A stretch of 37,506 nucleotides of DNA from Anaerolineales bacterium (GCA_013140605.1 JABFSL010000010.1:1-37506); one strand, 5' to 3'; positions 1 to 7,087 are shown, counted from the first letter of the stretch. Notes: generated from the letters alone by a model not told the origin. Made by a program: numbers and translations.

Positions 1-111
1 AGTCTAATTGAACGCTTATTACCTAAATCGATTCATGCTGTCACTGCCAAAGGTTTTGAAATCAAAGTTGCGCTTTTTGTGCTCGCTTGTAGCATCACTT
101 TCCTTTGGTAG
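1..111 (+). CDS. Transposase, C-terminal fragment (cut by window edge)
   Basis: An open frame enters from the left edge and ends at TAG 109-111, giving 36 residues. The tail contains LPKSIHAVTAKGFEIK followed by a hydrophobic helix, which resembles the C-terminus of DDE transposases, perhaps of the IS982 group. The family assignment is from memory and weak. Whether the full element is intact cannot be seen. The right end of the element should lie just after the stop codon, so it would abut the promoter of the c-di-GMP riboswitch transcript. Confidence 0.5.
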   Translation, partial: SLIERLLPKSIHAVTAKGFEIKVALFVLACSITFLW

Positions 112-134
112 GTAGCAACTTGGGTTACTATAAT
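105..134 (+). promoter_or_regulatory. Candidate promoter of riboswitch/protease transcript
   Basis: A perfect -10 box TATAAT lies at 129-134. A partial -35 box TTGGTA lies at 105-110, 18 nt upstream. Transcription would start near 141, just ahead of the riboswitch aptamer. The -35 box overlaps the last codons of the transposase fragment. Confidence 0.5.
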
Positions 135-177
135 GAAATAGCACCACTCAAAAGATTAGCAGAAAATATATATGAGT

Positions 178-253
178 ACGAAAAGGCAAACTCATCGCGA
201 GATGGGGGCGCAAAGTCATGGATCTGTTTGCAACAGACCGCCAGACCGCCGAA
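178..253 (+). promoter_or_regulatory. Cyclic-di-GMP-I (GEMM-I) riboswitch aptamer
   Basis: The hallmark order of the GEMM-I aptamer is present. GGCAAAC (185-191) is followed by a hairpin with a GNRA loop (CATC 193-196, loop GCGA, GATG 201-204). Then come GGGGGCGCAAAG up to 215, a second hairpin (TCTG 223-226 with CAGA 234-237), and the 3' segment ACCGCCAGACCGCCGAA ending at 253, which fits the tetraloop-receptor side and the aptamer 3' end. This class binds cyclic di-GMP. Its last bases are also the 5' arm of the following terminator, so ligand binding should compete with termination. This arrangement predicts activation by c-di-GMP (inference). The controlled gene is the secreted protease at 367. 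Confidence 0.85.
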
Positions 254-274
254 TGTAAATTTCGGCGGTTTTTT
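246..274 (+). terminator. Intrinsic terminator, riboswitch expression platform
   Basis: A perfect 8-bp stem pairs CCGCCGAA (after A245, 246-253) with TTCGGCGG (261-268), with a 7-nt loop, followed by six T residues at 269-274. It overlaps the aptamer 3' end and lies about 90 nt before the protease start codon, so it reads as a conditional leader terminator. Confidence 0.85.
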
Positions 275-366
275 ATATCTTCGAAAGGAGGCATTGAAGG
301 GGTAGGGAATTCCGATAACCATGCTAAATATATATTTCTCAAAATCATAGTTAAGGAGACTCGATC

Positions 367-1749
367 ATGAAACGGTTTGTTTATGTGACTTTCACGTTAA
401 TTGCAATGCTGGCAATAACTTTCACTTCTGTGGCTGCGGGGAATCCTTTTGCGGGCGTCACAACCACTGCTGATGGGTACAGCACCTGGGATTCGGATAT
501 GGTCAATATTGAATCTGTTTCGCAGACCGGTGCAGGGGTTTATGTCGCTGTGTTGGATACGGGGCTGGTTCCCAATTGGCGCGATTTCTTCCCGTCAGAC
601 AGGATCGCAACCCACCTTGGCACTGGGTTCGATCAATCGGTGAGTTTCAAGGCTCACAATGATAATTGCGGATTTGGCGTGGAGGTTGGGAAATTGCGAC
701 AGACCACCTGGGTTGGATCAACAGGCTCGACTCATGGCACTCACGTAACCAGCACGATCCTTGGCTATTTCTATCGCAGCAACTTTGACGCTGCAGCTGG
801 CTTCCCCTTGCCGGCCATTATGGTTCGCGGTATCGCACCAGATGTAACCATTATCCCAGTTAAGGTGCTAGCAGATTATCAAGTTCCGGCATTACCCAAA
901 TGCACGGATCCAGGCCCGACACCTTCACAGAGCGCAGTCTTTGGCACCAGCGCGATGGTAGCCGCCGGAATTGATTATGTCACTGATTTGGCGATAAGCG
1001 GGTATCGACCGATGGTGATTAATATGAGTCTGGGCGGTGGCGAACTAGAACCGGTTGAACAGGCTGCAATTGATCGTGCAGTTGCAAATGGGGTGGTTAT
1101 TGTGGCTGCCGCTGGTAATGAGGGCGAGTTTGGTATGGGATATCCGGGCGCTTATGCCCCGGTCATCTCAGCTGGCTCAGTTGGTTGGACAAAAGAGTGG
1201 CTTAAACCAACAGACAGCCTGCCTCGTTATCGAATGTGGTGGCTGAATTACCAATCGGCACCCATGCTTGCTGGTTCAGCTGATGTGGCAGATCCCACAG
1301 TAGCGGGCGATGTTTACGTATCCGACTTTAGCAGTCGCGAACTCCCAGGACAACAACTGGATGTGCTTGCTCCGGGATCCTGGGTACGTGGACCCTTCCC
1401 TGGTGACCCCGGTTTCAATCACCTACCCTGGTGGTCGCATGGCATTGGTGACCTTGTCGGTGGAAACGGAAGCAACTTCTTCTATGTCGGTGGCACATCG
1501 ATGGCTACCCCGCATGTCGCATCTGCTGCGGCGCTAATTTTGCAGAAGAATCCGAACCTGACACCTGCCCAAGTGGAGAATATATTGAAGACTACCGCAT
1601 TGGCGATACCCGCCAGCGGCAATCCGCTGATATTTGATTTCGATCATTTTGCCAATATCCCTTGGGATACTGATTGTGCAGGTACTCCATGCGATGCTGT
1701 CGGCGCAGGGCTAATCCAGCTTGATGCGGCTATCGCTGCAACTCCATAA
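367..1749 (+). CDS. Secreted subtilisin-like serine protease (peptidase S8)
   Basis: This 460-residue protein is an exported endopeptidase of the subtilase family. An N-terminal signal peptide with a hydrophobic core ends near residue 24 (SVAAG). The catalytic triad is visible: Asp64 in AVLDTG, His123 in THGTHV, and Ser378 in GGTSMATPH. The oxyanion-hole Asn251 sits in AAAGNEG. The mature domain begins almost directly after the signal peptide, so the usual I9-type propeptide of about 70 residues is absent. Inserts near residues 90-118, 172-195 and 275-320 enlarge the fold and carry cysteines. AAGGAG at 353-358 sets the ATG start. The gene sits behind a c-di-GMP riboswitch and ends in a terminator, so it is probably monocistronic. 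Substrate is unknown; extracellular matrix or adhesin turnover is one possibility given the c-di-GMP control. Confidence 0.95.
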   Translation: MKRFVYVTFTLIAMLAITFTSVAAGNPFAGVTTTADGYSTWDSDMVNIESVSQTGAGVYVAVLDTGLVPNWRDFFPSDRIATHLGTGFDQSVSFKAHNDNCGFGVEVGKLRQTTWVGSTGSTHGTHVTSTILGYFYRSNFDAAAGFPLPAIMVRGIAPDVTIIPVKVLADYQVPALPKCTDPGPTPSQSAVFGTSAMVAAGIDYVTDLAISGYRPMVINMSLGGGELEPVEQAAIDRAVANGVVIVAAAGNEGEFGMGYPGAYAPVISAGSVGWTKEWLKPTDSLPRYRMWWLNYQSAPMLAGSADVADPTVAGDVYVSDFSSRELPGQQLDVLAPGSWVRGPFPGDPGFNHLPWWSHGIGDLVGGNGSNFFYVGGTSMATPHVASAAALILQKNPNLTPAQVENILKTTALAIPASGNPLIFDFDHFANIPWDTDCAGTPCDAVGAGLIQLDAAIAATP

Positions 1750-1784
1750 TTTATTCCCAACCCTTTAGATTTCAGGTAACAAGA

Positions 1785-1812
1785 ATCCTCCGCGGTTTTC
1801 CGCGGGGGATTT
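1785..1812 (+). terminator. Intrinsic terminator of protease gene
   Basis: An 11-bp stem (ATCCTCCGCGG at 1785-1795 with CCGCGGGGGAT at 1800-1810, one G-T pair) has a TTTT loop and is followed by a T-rich run. It lies 36 nt after the protease stop codon. Confidence 0.85.
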
Positions 1813-1906
1813 CTCTTATACAAATTCTACGTGACATTATTTCTTTTCTTATACTCCCAAAATAAACTATAACAACAATCAAGATTGAAATAAAGGAGAT
1901 TAAAAA

Positions 1907-2287
1907 ATGACTTTCTATTTGCAACCTTATCCGTATCGCCGTGCTGTTCGTCGTTGGTCTGGGAATACCCAGCATGCTCTTGGCGTAAATATCCGCGAAG
2001 AAGATGATGCCTATGTTCTTTCTTCCCTCGTGCCGGGTCTCAAAGCCGAAGACTTGAATATTCAGGTTTTGGATGATGTTGTCCGCATCGAAGGCGAGTA
2101 TAAGGCAGACGAGGCCGAATATCTTTTGAATGAACTCCCCAACGGTTCCTTCACGCGCACCTTGCGCATGCCCGCCTCCATAGAAGCTGATCGTGTCGAA
2201 GCGAAGATCGTGGACGGCGTGTTAACGCTGAACCTGCCAAAGGCTGAATCAGCCCGGCCGAAGAAGATCAAGATCTCGGTCAATTAG
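1907..2287 (+). CDS. Small heat-shock protein, Hsp20/alpha-crystallin family
   Basis: This 126-residue protein is an ATP-independent holdase chaperone that binds unfolding proteins in the cytoplasm. The alpha-crystallin domain covers about residues 24-115, from the strand region ALGVNIREEDDAYVL to the family signature DGVLTLNLPKAE. It is followed by a C-terminal basic strand ending IKISVN in place of the usual IxI anchor. Length is typical for bacterial class A/B sHSPs. The ribosome site AAAGGAG lies at 1892-1898. No CIRCE or other heat-shock operator is recognised upstream. It has its own terminator and appears to be a single-gene unit. Confidence 0.93.
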   Translation: MTFYLQPYPYRRAVRRWSGNTQHALGVNIREEDDAYVLSSLVPGLKAEDLNIQVLDDVVRIEGEYKADEAEYLLNELPNGSFTRTLRMPASIEADRVEAKIVDGVLTLNLPKAESARPKKIKISVN

Positions 2288-2303
2288 ATCGAGGGAATTA
2301 AAC

Positions 2304-2346
2304 GGAATCAAAAAGAGACGCATCCACTGCGTCTCTTTTTGATTCC
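2304..2346 (+). terminator. Strong intrinsic terminator after hsp20
   Basis: A perfect 19-bp inverted repeat (GGAATCAAAAAGAGACGCA at 2304-2322 with its complement at 2328-2346) has a 5-nt loop. It contains a TTTTT tract at 2336-2340 on the + strand and an AAAAA tract on the other arm, so it could also act from the minus strand. Confidence 0.88.
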
Positions 2347-2371
2347 CCTGCTTCCGTGAAATCAGGCAGTA

Positions 2372-2395
2372 TATAATGCCCGCAATGGGTATAAT
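2372..2395 (+). promoter_or_regulatory. Two -10-like boxes ahead of lipoprotein gene
   Basis: Two exact TATAAT boxes occur at 2372-2377 and 2390-2395, 30-50 nt before the GTG start of the lipoprotein gene. Neither has a convincing -35 partner. Confidence 0.35.
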
Positions 2396-2425
2396 TCTGC
2401 CATTCTAACCATTTGGAGTATCCCT

Positions 2426-3442
2426 GTGCGTGTTAAACATTTCTTCTTCGCGATTCTTATCGTTGCCATCCTGACCGCTTGTGGAGGGAAGGCAACAGAA
2501 ATTGCGGGTCCCACGGTTGTGCCTTCAAACACGCCGTTGCCGCCTCCCACAATGATTCCCACACTTTCCACGCCGCTGGCTTTGCTGGTTGTGCCGATTG
2601 AGATGGACAAAATCTCATCCGACCTCTATCAAAAGACGGTTTATGATCTTGCGCAACAATCGGGTTTTCGTTTTCAAGTACGCAACGCCCTGACTCCTGT
2701 TGATTTGGCTGACCCGACTTTGAAGGTTGTGATCGTATTATCTTCCGACCCGGGCCTCGCTTCACTTATCTCCACTGCGCCGGGCGTGCAATTCCTGGCG
2801 GTGAATATTCCGAACCTCACCGCGGGCGGAAATCTCAGTGTGCTTGCCGGCGATTCACAGGTGGATATTCCCGCATTTTTGGCTGGCTACACTGCCGCGA
2901 TGATTTCCGATGAATATCATATTGGCATGGTCATCCCGCAGGGTGATGCGGATGCCCAGCGCGCCCTCCTTGCTTTCAAGAATGGCATGACCTATTACTG
3001 CGGATTATGCCGAACGTTTTATATTTCTCCATTCGGGTATCCTCAATTTATTGAGATCCCCGCTGATGAAGACCCCGCACGTTATGGCGGTTATGCCAAC
3101 GTATTGATCAATGATAAAAAAGTGTATACGCTTTATGTTTATCCTTCACTGGCCAATGCAGATTTTATTTCCTATGTTGGCACACAAGGCGTCATGTTGA
3201 TCGGGACCTCCATGCCGGAGCCGCGCCCCGGCGGCTGGGTGATGACTGTTCGCCCGGACACCGTCAAGGCGATCCAGACCGCCTGGCCGAGTTTGGTCGC
3301 GGGACAGGGCGGCATTAACGTTCAATCCCCGCTCGGGCTTGCGGATGTGGACCCGGACCTGCTCTCCGCTGGAAAACTCCGCCTCGTCCAGGAAACTTTG
3401 GATGCATTGCTGGCTGGTAGAATTTCAACCGCCAATCCATGA
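2426..3442 (+). CDS. Lipoprotein resembling BMP/PnrA-type substrate-binding protein
   Basis: This 338-residue exported lipoprotein has a signal sequence ending in the lipobox ILTAC, with Cys19 as lipidation site, and a Pro/Thr linker (residues 30-48). The body has the alternating alpha/beta pattern of periplasmic-binding folds. The segment DIPAFLAGYTAAMIS followed by YHIGMVI recalls the BMP (basic membrane protein, PnrA/Med) family, which binds nucleosides for ABC uptake. No permease or ATPase gene is adjacent. A CGLC pair near residue 193 is unusual and could form a disulfide. GTG at 2426 is chosen because TGGAG lies at 2414-2418. The binding assignment is family-level and the ligand is unknown. 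Confidence 0.7.
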   Translation: MRVKHFFFAILIVAILTACGGKATEIAGPTVVPSNTPLPPPTMIPTLSTPLALLVVPIEMDKISSDLYQKTVYDLAQQSGFRFQVRNALTPVDLADPTLKVVIVLSSDPGLASLISTAPGVQFLAVNIPNLTAGGNLSVLAGDSQVDIPAFLAGYTAAMISDEYHIGMVIPQGDADAQRALLAFKNGMTYYCGLCRTFYISPFGYPQFIEIPADEDPARYGGYANVLINDKKVYTLYVYPSLANADFISYVGTQGVMLIGTSMPEPRPGGWVMTVRPDTVKAIQTAWPSLVAGQGGINVQSPLGLADVDPDLLSAGKLRLVQETLDALLAGRISTANP

Positions 3443-3455
3443 TCTTTTTAAATCC

Positions 3456-3485
3456 TTGACTCAATTTTCTTCTGCATGGTAAACT
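3456..3485 (+). promoter_or_regulatory. Candidate promoter of leader peptide/GNAT operon
   Basis: TTGACT (3456-3461) and TAAACT (3480-3485) are separated by 18 nt. Transcription would start near 3492, giving a leader of about 40 nt before the small ORF at 3532. Confidence 0.5.
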
Positions 3486-3531
3486 CTGCCCGCTTGAAAA
3501 AAGCAAATCTAATGAAAGGAGGCGCACGCCC

Positions 3532-3618
3532 ATGTTTATGAACAAGTTTTACATCACACTTTCTCTCACCGGCGAAGCTGGTGGTGTTGATTCTCGCAGT
3601 GCGCCTGCTGCCTGTTAG
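3532..3618 (+). CDS. 28-codon leader peptide, putative attenuator ORF
   Basis: A short ORF begins with MFMNKFYITL and ends with SRSAPAAC before TAG. It is preceded by an unusually strong ribosome site, AAAGGAGG (3516-3523), 8 nt from the ATG. It shows no similarity that I recognise. It stands between a good promoter and two tandem terminators and is followed by an acetyltransferase operon. This is the layout of translational attenuation leaders, in which a ribosome stalled on the peptide changes downstream RNA folding. The peptide is hydrophobic in its first half and has no codon run for a single amino acid that would point to an amino-acid biosynthesis attenuator. An in-frame ATG at 3538 is an alternative start. 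Confidence 0.6.
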   Translation: MFMNKFYITLSLTGEAGGVDSRSAPAAC

Positions 3619-3634
3619 ACTGGTATTGTCGTCT

Positions 3635-3670
3635 ACGGCCACGGCGTCACTGAGACCCGTGGCCGTTTTT
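3635..3670 (+). terminator. Leader terminator 1
   Basis: A perfect 10-bp stem pairs ACGGCCACGG (3635-3644) with CCGTGGCCGT (3657-3666) and is followed by TTTTATTT. It begins 17 nt after the leader peptide stop codon. Confidence 0.85.
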
Positions 3671-3682
3671 ATTTAATCTTGG

Positions 3683-3716
3683 CGGCCATGGGTTAATGAC
3701 CTGTGGCCGTTTTTTA
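3683..3716 (+). terminator. Leader terminator 2, near-copy of terminator 1
   Basis: CGGCCATGGG (3683-3692) pairs with CCTGTGGCCG (3700-3709), including two G-T pairs, and is followed by TTTTTTT. Its 5' arm can pair instead with the 3' arm of terminator 1 (3657-3665) through 9 bp, which would break both terminators. The acetyltransferase gene starts 36 nt downstream. Confidence 0.82.
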
Positions 3717-3751
3717 TTTGTGCCCGCATAAGCGGGAGGAGTTAGGAAATC

Positions 3752-4330
3752 ATGTTGGATATTCAAACCCAGTTGTTTGAAGCGAAGGATGTTCGTTTCG
3801 GTCCCATCGACCATGAGACGCATCCCGAAATTGAATCCAAATGGACGCATGATGCAGATTTCATGCGCCTGATGGAACTGAAACCCGTCCGTCCGCTTTC
3901 GCCTGCGATGGTGAAGAAGCAATATGAAGCCATCGAAAAGGATATGGATGAGAACAAGAATCTGTACTATTTCACCATCCGCGCCCGCGAAGATGACCGT
4001 TTTATTGGCAAGGCGCTCGTGGAGTGGATTGATTGGACGAACGGTAACGGCTTTATCGGCCTTGGCATTGGCGCGGTTGAAGACAGACGCAAAGGTTATG
4101 GTTCGCAGGCTTTAAGCTTGTTACTGCGCTATGCTTTTGGCGAATTGAATCTGTATCGCGTCACAGCGGTTGTGCCTGCCTACAATGAAGGCGCGATCCG
4201 TCTCTTTCAGAAGTTCGGTTTTATGGAAGAGGTCCGCAGGCGCAAGGCCATTCATCGTGATGGAGAATTTTGGGACCTCATCTCTTTCGGCCTGTTAAAT
4301 GCCGAATGGCGCGAGCAGACGTCGGCGTAG
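3752..4330 (+). CDS. RimJ/RimL-type GNAT N-acetyltransferase (1 of 3 tandem)
   Basis: This 192-residue protein transfers acetyl groups from acetyl-CoA to an amine. The GNAT fold is evident: the acetyl-CoA pyrophosphate-binding loop is RRKGYGSQAL (residues about 112-121), followed by the typical LNLYRVTAVVPAYNEGAIRLF region and FGF. In RimJ/RimL relatives the substrate is the N-terminus of a ribosomal protein or an antibiotic amine; the substrate here is unknown. It is the first gene after the leader peptide and tandem terminators, and its GGGAGG lies at 3733-3738. Two similar genes follow within a few bases, suggesting local duplication. Confidence 0.9.
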   Translation: MLDIQTQLFEAKDVRFGPIDHETHPEIESKWTHDADFMRLMELKPVRPLSPAMVKKQYEAIEKDMDENKNLYYFTIRAREDDRFIGKALVEWIDWTNGNGFIGLGIGAVEDRRKGYGSQALSLLLRYAFGELNLYRVTAVVPAYNEGAIRLFQKFGFMEEVRRRKAIHRDGEFWDLISFGLLNAEWREQTSA

Positions 4331-4339
4331 GGTGAAGTG

Positions 4340-4900
4340 ATGAAAGACTTATATCGCGGCACCCTCGTCCGTCTCGCATCCGAGTCGCCGGAGACCATGT
4401 CCAAATCCTTTGTCAAATGGGATCGTGACTCAGAAGCCCACCGCCTCGGTGACAGCGCACCCGCGCACTTGTGGTCTGAGAAAAAGCTCAAAGAGTTCGT
4501 TGAAAAGAACGACGACAAACAGGAGAACGCTTTTCGTTTTGCGATCCGTACGCTTGATGAAGATAAACTGATCGGTGTCACATCGCTGTGGGTTCAGCCT
4601 TGGGCTCACAGCGATGCCTGGCTTGGCATTTATATTGGCGAGCGCGATCACTGGGGCAGGGGCTTTGGCACCGATGCCATGCGCCTGATCGTACAGTATG
4701 GATTTTGCGAACTCAACCTGCGGCGCATTACGCTTGGCTTGCATTCTTATAACGTACGCGCGTTGAAGTCGTATTTAAAAGTTGGCTTTCAAATGGAAGG
4801 CAAAATTCGCAGTGAAGGCCAGCGCGATGGCGCGCGCTATGACGGCCTTTATATGGGCTTGCTGCGCGAAGAATGGGACGCCTTGCAAGGTGCGAAATGA
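4340..4900 (+). CDS. RimJ/RimL-type GNAT N-acetyltransferase (2 of 3 tandem)
   Basis: This 186-residue GNAT has the CoA-binding loop HWGRGFGTDAM, then LNLRRITLGLHSYNVRAL and the terminal GLLREEW motif shared with its two neighbours. It starts 9 nt after the previous stop codon. GTG at 4337 is in frame directly before ATG 4340; the ATG is preferred because the GGTGAAG segment lies just upstream. It overlaps the next gene by 4 bp (ATGA), so translation is probably coupled. Substrate unknown; the close relatives acetylate ribosomal protein N-termini. Confidence 0.9.
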   Translation: MKDLYRGTLVRLASESPETMSKSFVKWDRDSEAHRLGDSAPAHLWSEKKLKEFVEKNDDKQENAFRFAIRTLDEDKLIGVTSLWVQPWAHSDAWLGIYIGERDHWGRGFGTDAMRLIVQYGFCELNLRRITLGLHSYNVRALKSYLKVGFQMEGKIRSEGQRDGARYDGLYMGLLREEWDALQGAK

Positions 4901-5475
4901 AAGCTCTGTTGAAAGGCAATCTGGTAAGGCTTTCCGCCGTAGACCATGAAGAACTTGGAAAGGCTTATGCCAAATGGAATCGCGACTCCGAGTTGAAGCG
5001 ATTGCTTGATTCTGGAGCATCGCGCTTGCACTCATCAAAAGCGGGTATTGCTTTCTTTGAGAAAGATCTCGAAAAAGCATCTGACGCTCAGTATTATTTT
5101 TGTATCCGCGCCATTGAAGATGATCGCTTGCTTGGCGACATCAATCTCGATGTCGTCAACAACTGGGCTTCGCGCAATGCCTTCGTTGGGATTGGCATCA
5201 ACAATCGTGAAGACTGGGGCAAAGGTTATGGCACCGAGGCGATGAAACTCATGCTGCAATTTGCTTTCACCGAAGTAAACCTGTACCGCGTCACGCTCAC
5301 GGTCTTTGAATACAATCCGCGCGCGATCCGTTCTTATGAGAAGGCGGGCTTTCGCCATGAGGGCCGTTTGCGCGGCGCATTGCTCAAAGATGGAAAACGC
5401 TGGGATGTGCTTTATATGGGAATCTTGCATGAAGATTGGAAGGAGTTAAACGATGATAAAAGAACCGCTTCTTAA
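4897..5475 (+). CDS. RimJ/RimL-type GNAT N-acetyltransferase (3 of 3 tandem)
   Basis: This 192-residue GNAT begins MKALLKGNLVRLSAVDHEE, closely similar to the previous protein's KDLYRGTLVRLASES start. This makes ATG 4897, overlapping the upstream TGA, the likely start. The frame is open 24 nt further upstream, but that part does not match the family. The CoA loop is DWGKGYGTEAM, followed by VNLYRVTLTVFEYNPRAI and EKAGF. Its 3' end overlaps the next gene by 23 bp in another frame. The three tandem genes look like paralogues that have diverged well beyond recent duplication. Confidence 0.9.
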   Translation: MKALLKGNLVRLSAVDHEELGKAYAKWNRDSELKRLLDSGASRLHSSKAGIAFFEKDLEKASDAQYYFCIRAIEDDRLLGDINLDVVNNWASRNAFVGIGINNREDWGKGYGTEAMKLMLQFAFTEVNLYRVTLTVFEYNPRAIRSYEKAGFRHEGRLRGALLKDGKRWDVLYMGILHEDWKELNDDKRTAS

Positions 5476-6433
5476 TTCGACCCTGAACCTGCGTGCCACG
5501 CAATGGGCAGATGTCCACGCTGTAGCAAAACTCATCTACGATGTCTGCGAAGCCGATGGCGATGTAACAGTTGCATCTACGCCTGAAGAGTTGGAGCATG
5601 AATGGCATAGCGATAAATTCAACCCTGAATCAGACAGCTATGTCATTGAGACAAAAGATGGGCAGGTAATTGGTTACGGTGAGTTTTACAATGAGAAAGA
5701 CCACGCTCATTTGGATGCAGACATTTACGTGCATCCCCGCTTCAAAGGACTTGGCCTTATTGATGTATTACTTAAAAATATTGAAGAACGCTCACGCGAA
5801 GAAATGAAGCTTGCCGCGCCAGGCCTGCGCGTCTTTATCCGCAGCACCATGGATGGAAAAGATGAAGAATCCAAAAAAGCACATGAAAATGCTGGCTACG
5901 TTCCCGTCCGTTTTCACTGGCGCATGGAGATCAAACTGGACGAAGCGCCGCCAGTTCCAGCCTGGCCTGCTGGGATTGAATTGCGCCCATTTATTTGTGA
6001 GCAACATGCCCAAACTGTTTGGATGGCTGATAACGAAGCCTTCCGCGATCATTGGGGCAGCCATGACTCCACCTTCGAAGAATGGTCTCACCGAAAATTT
6101 GGCAAACCCGACTTTGACCCGACCCTATGGATGATCGCCTGGGATGGTGACGAGATTGCCGGGTTTTCACAGAATCGTTTCCGCATGGGAATTGGCTGGG
6201 TCGGCACCTTGGGAGTCCGCCGCCCCTGGCGCAAAAAGGGACTTGGTCTTGCATTGCTTCAACATTCTTTTGGTGAATTCTACAAACGCGGCATGAAAAC
6301 CATTGGTCTCGGCGTGGATGCCTCCAACCCGACAGGTGCGACTCGTCTTTATCAGGGTGCGGGGATGTATATTGCCAGTGAATTCATCACCTACGATAAG
6401 GTGCTGCGTCCCGGCCTGGAATTGGCGGAATAA
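5453..6433 (+). CDS. Double-domain GNAT acetyltransferase
   Basis: This 326-residue protein has two GNAT domains in tandem. The first (about residues 12-165) has the degenerate loop HPRFKGLGLIDVLL; the second (about 175-315) has the canonical RRPWRKKGLGLALLQHSF followed by LGVDASNPTGATRLYQGAGM. The two-domain layout resembles mycothiol synthase MshD and related proteins in which the C-terminal domain is catalytic. Mycothiol is not expected in this phylum, so the substrate is open. The ATG lies inside the preceding gene and GGAG at 5441-5444 serves as ribosome site. This is the last gene of the four-gene acetyltransferase operon. Confidence 0.88.
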   Translation: MIKEPLLNSTLNLRATQWADVHAVAKLIYDVCEADGDVTVASTPEELEHEWHSDKFNPESDSYVIETKDGQVIGYGEFYNEKDHAHLDADIYVHPRFKGLGLIDVLLKNIEERSREEMKLAAPGLRVFIRSTMDGKDEESKKAHENAGYVPVRFHWRMEIKLDEAPPVPAWPAGIELRPFICEQHAQTVWMADNEAFRDHWGSHDSTFEEWSHRKFGKPDFDPTLWMIAWDGDEIAGFSQNRFRMGIGWVGTLGVRRPWRKKGLGLALLQHSFGEFYKRGMKTIGLGVDASNPTGATRLYQGAGMYIASEFITYDKVLRPGLELAE

Positions 6434-6507
6434 TAAAAATCGACCCGCCAAGCGGGGAAAATCAGTGTAGAATCAAAGTATTCTAGGTTTCAGGAAAGGA
6501 CACACTT

Positions 6508-6897
6508 ATGAACCTGCGTTGTATTTATTGTCAGACTCCCTTCACACTTGCTCGTGCCGAAATGTTGAGCGCGATTGTGACCATGAACGAGAAGAGCCAG
6601 ACCCATTATGATGCGCATTGCCCGCGCTGCCGTCGTGCCAACTCCATTTCGCGCCAACGGATGGAATTATTTTTCCCGAACTGGCAGGATGCCGCCAAAC
6701 AGGCAGCCGCCGCTCCGCCTCCCGAACTTGTGACCGCTTCTGCTGCTCTCAAAACAGAGCCAATTGCCAAGGCAGTCAAAGCAAAGGCTGCCGTCAAGAA
6801 GACGGCGGTAAAGGCGGCCAAAGCTCCTGCGGCGAAGAAAACGTCAGCCGCCAAGCCCGCAGTTAAGAAAGCTCCCGCAAAAGGTAAAAAGAAGTAA
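6508..6897 (+). CDS. Zinc-ribbon protein with histone H1-like Lys/Ala/Pro tail
   Basis: This 129-residue protein has a small N-terminal metal-binding domain (CIYC at 4-7 and CPRC at 38-41) suited to one zinc ion. A hinge follows, then from about residue 78 an almost pure Ala/Lys/Pro tail (AVKAKAAVKKTAVKAAK and similar repeats) like the C-terminal tails of histone H1 or Hc1-type nucleoid proteins. The tail is expected to be disordered and to bind DNA or RNA non-specifically. The ribosome site AGGAAAGGA lies at 6492-6500. It is followed by its own terminator. Function is not known; a nucleoid-associated role is inferred from composition only. Confidence 0.75.
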   Translation: MNLRCIYCQTPFTLARAEMLSAIVTMNEKSQTHYDAHCPRCRRANSISRQRMELFFPNWQDAAKQAAAAPPPELVTASAALKTEPIAKAVKAKAAVKKTAVKAAKAPAAKKTSAAKPAVKKAPAKGKKK

Positions 6898-6920
6898 ATT
6901 TCTTTTTCTGAATTGATAAC

Positions 6921-6959
6921 AAAGCCGAAAAGACCAGCGTCTTTAGGCTTTGTCTTTTT
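6921..6959 (+). terminator. Intrinsic terminator
   Basis: An interrupted stem pairs AAAGCC (6921-6926) with GGCTTT (6946-6951), and inside it AAAGAC (6929-6934) with GTCTTT (6939-6944), with a CAGC loop. It is followed by GTCTTTTTA. It lies 24 nt after the zinc-ribbon gene. Confidence 0.7.
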
Positions 6960-6966
6960 ATGGACA

Positions 6967-7069
6967 GAACTTTCGCTTACTCAAAATCCGCTAATCTGCG
7001 CCAATCCCCGCGAATTTTCAAAAAGATTAGCGTAGATTGGCGAGGATTAGCGGACAAAAGCGAAAGTCC
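6967..7069 (+). repeat. MITE/REP-like imperfect inverted repeat
   Basis: Two roughly 45-nt arms are complementary around a 25-30 nt centre. Matched blocks are ACTTTCGCTT (6969-6978) with AAAAGCGAAAGT (7056-7067), TCCGCTAATC (6987-6996) with GATTAGCGGA (7045-7054), and CGCCAATC (6999-7006) with GATTGGCG (7035-7042). The block contains no ORF and separates the zinc-ribbon and HAD genes. It looks like a mobile palindromic element or a REP-type structure, but copy number cannot be judged from one locus. Confidence 0.6.
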
Positions 7070-7087
7070 TAATGGAACAAAACCTTC

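Noticed and set aside
285-305. Second ribosome-like site AAAGGAGG with a tiny ORF after the riboswitch terminator
   Set aside because: The only start nearby is TTG at 294, followed by a stop after three codons; it is too short to support.
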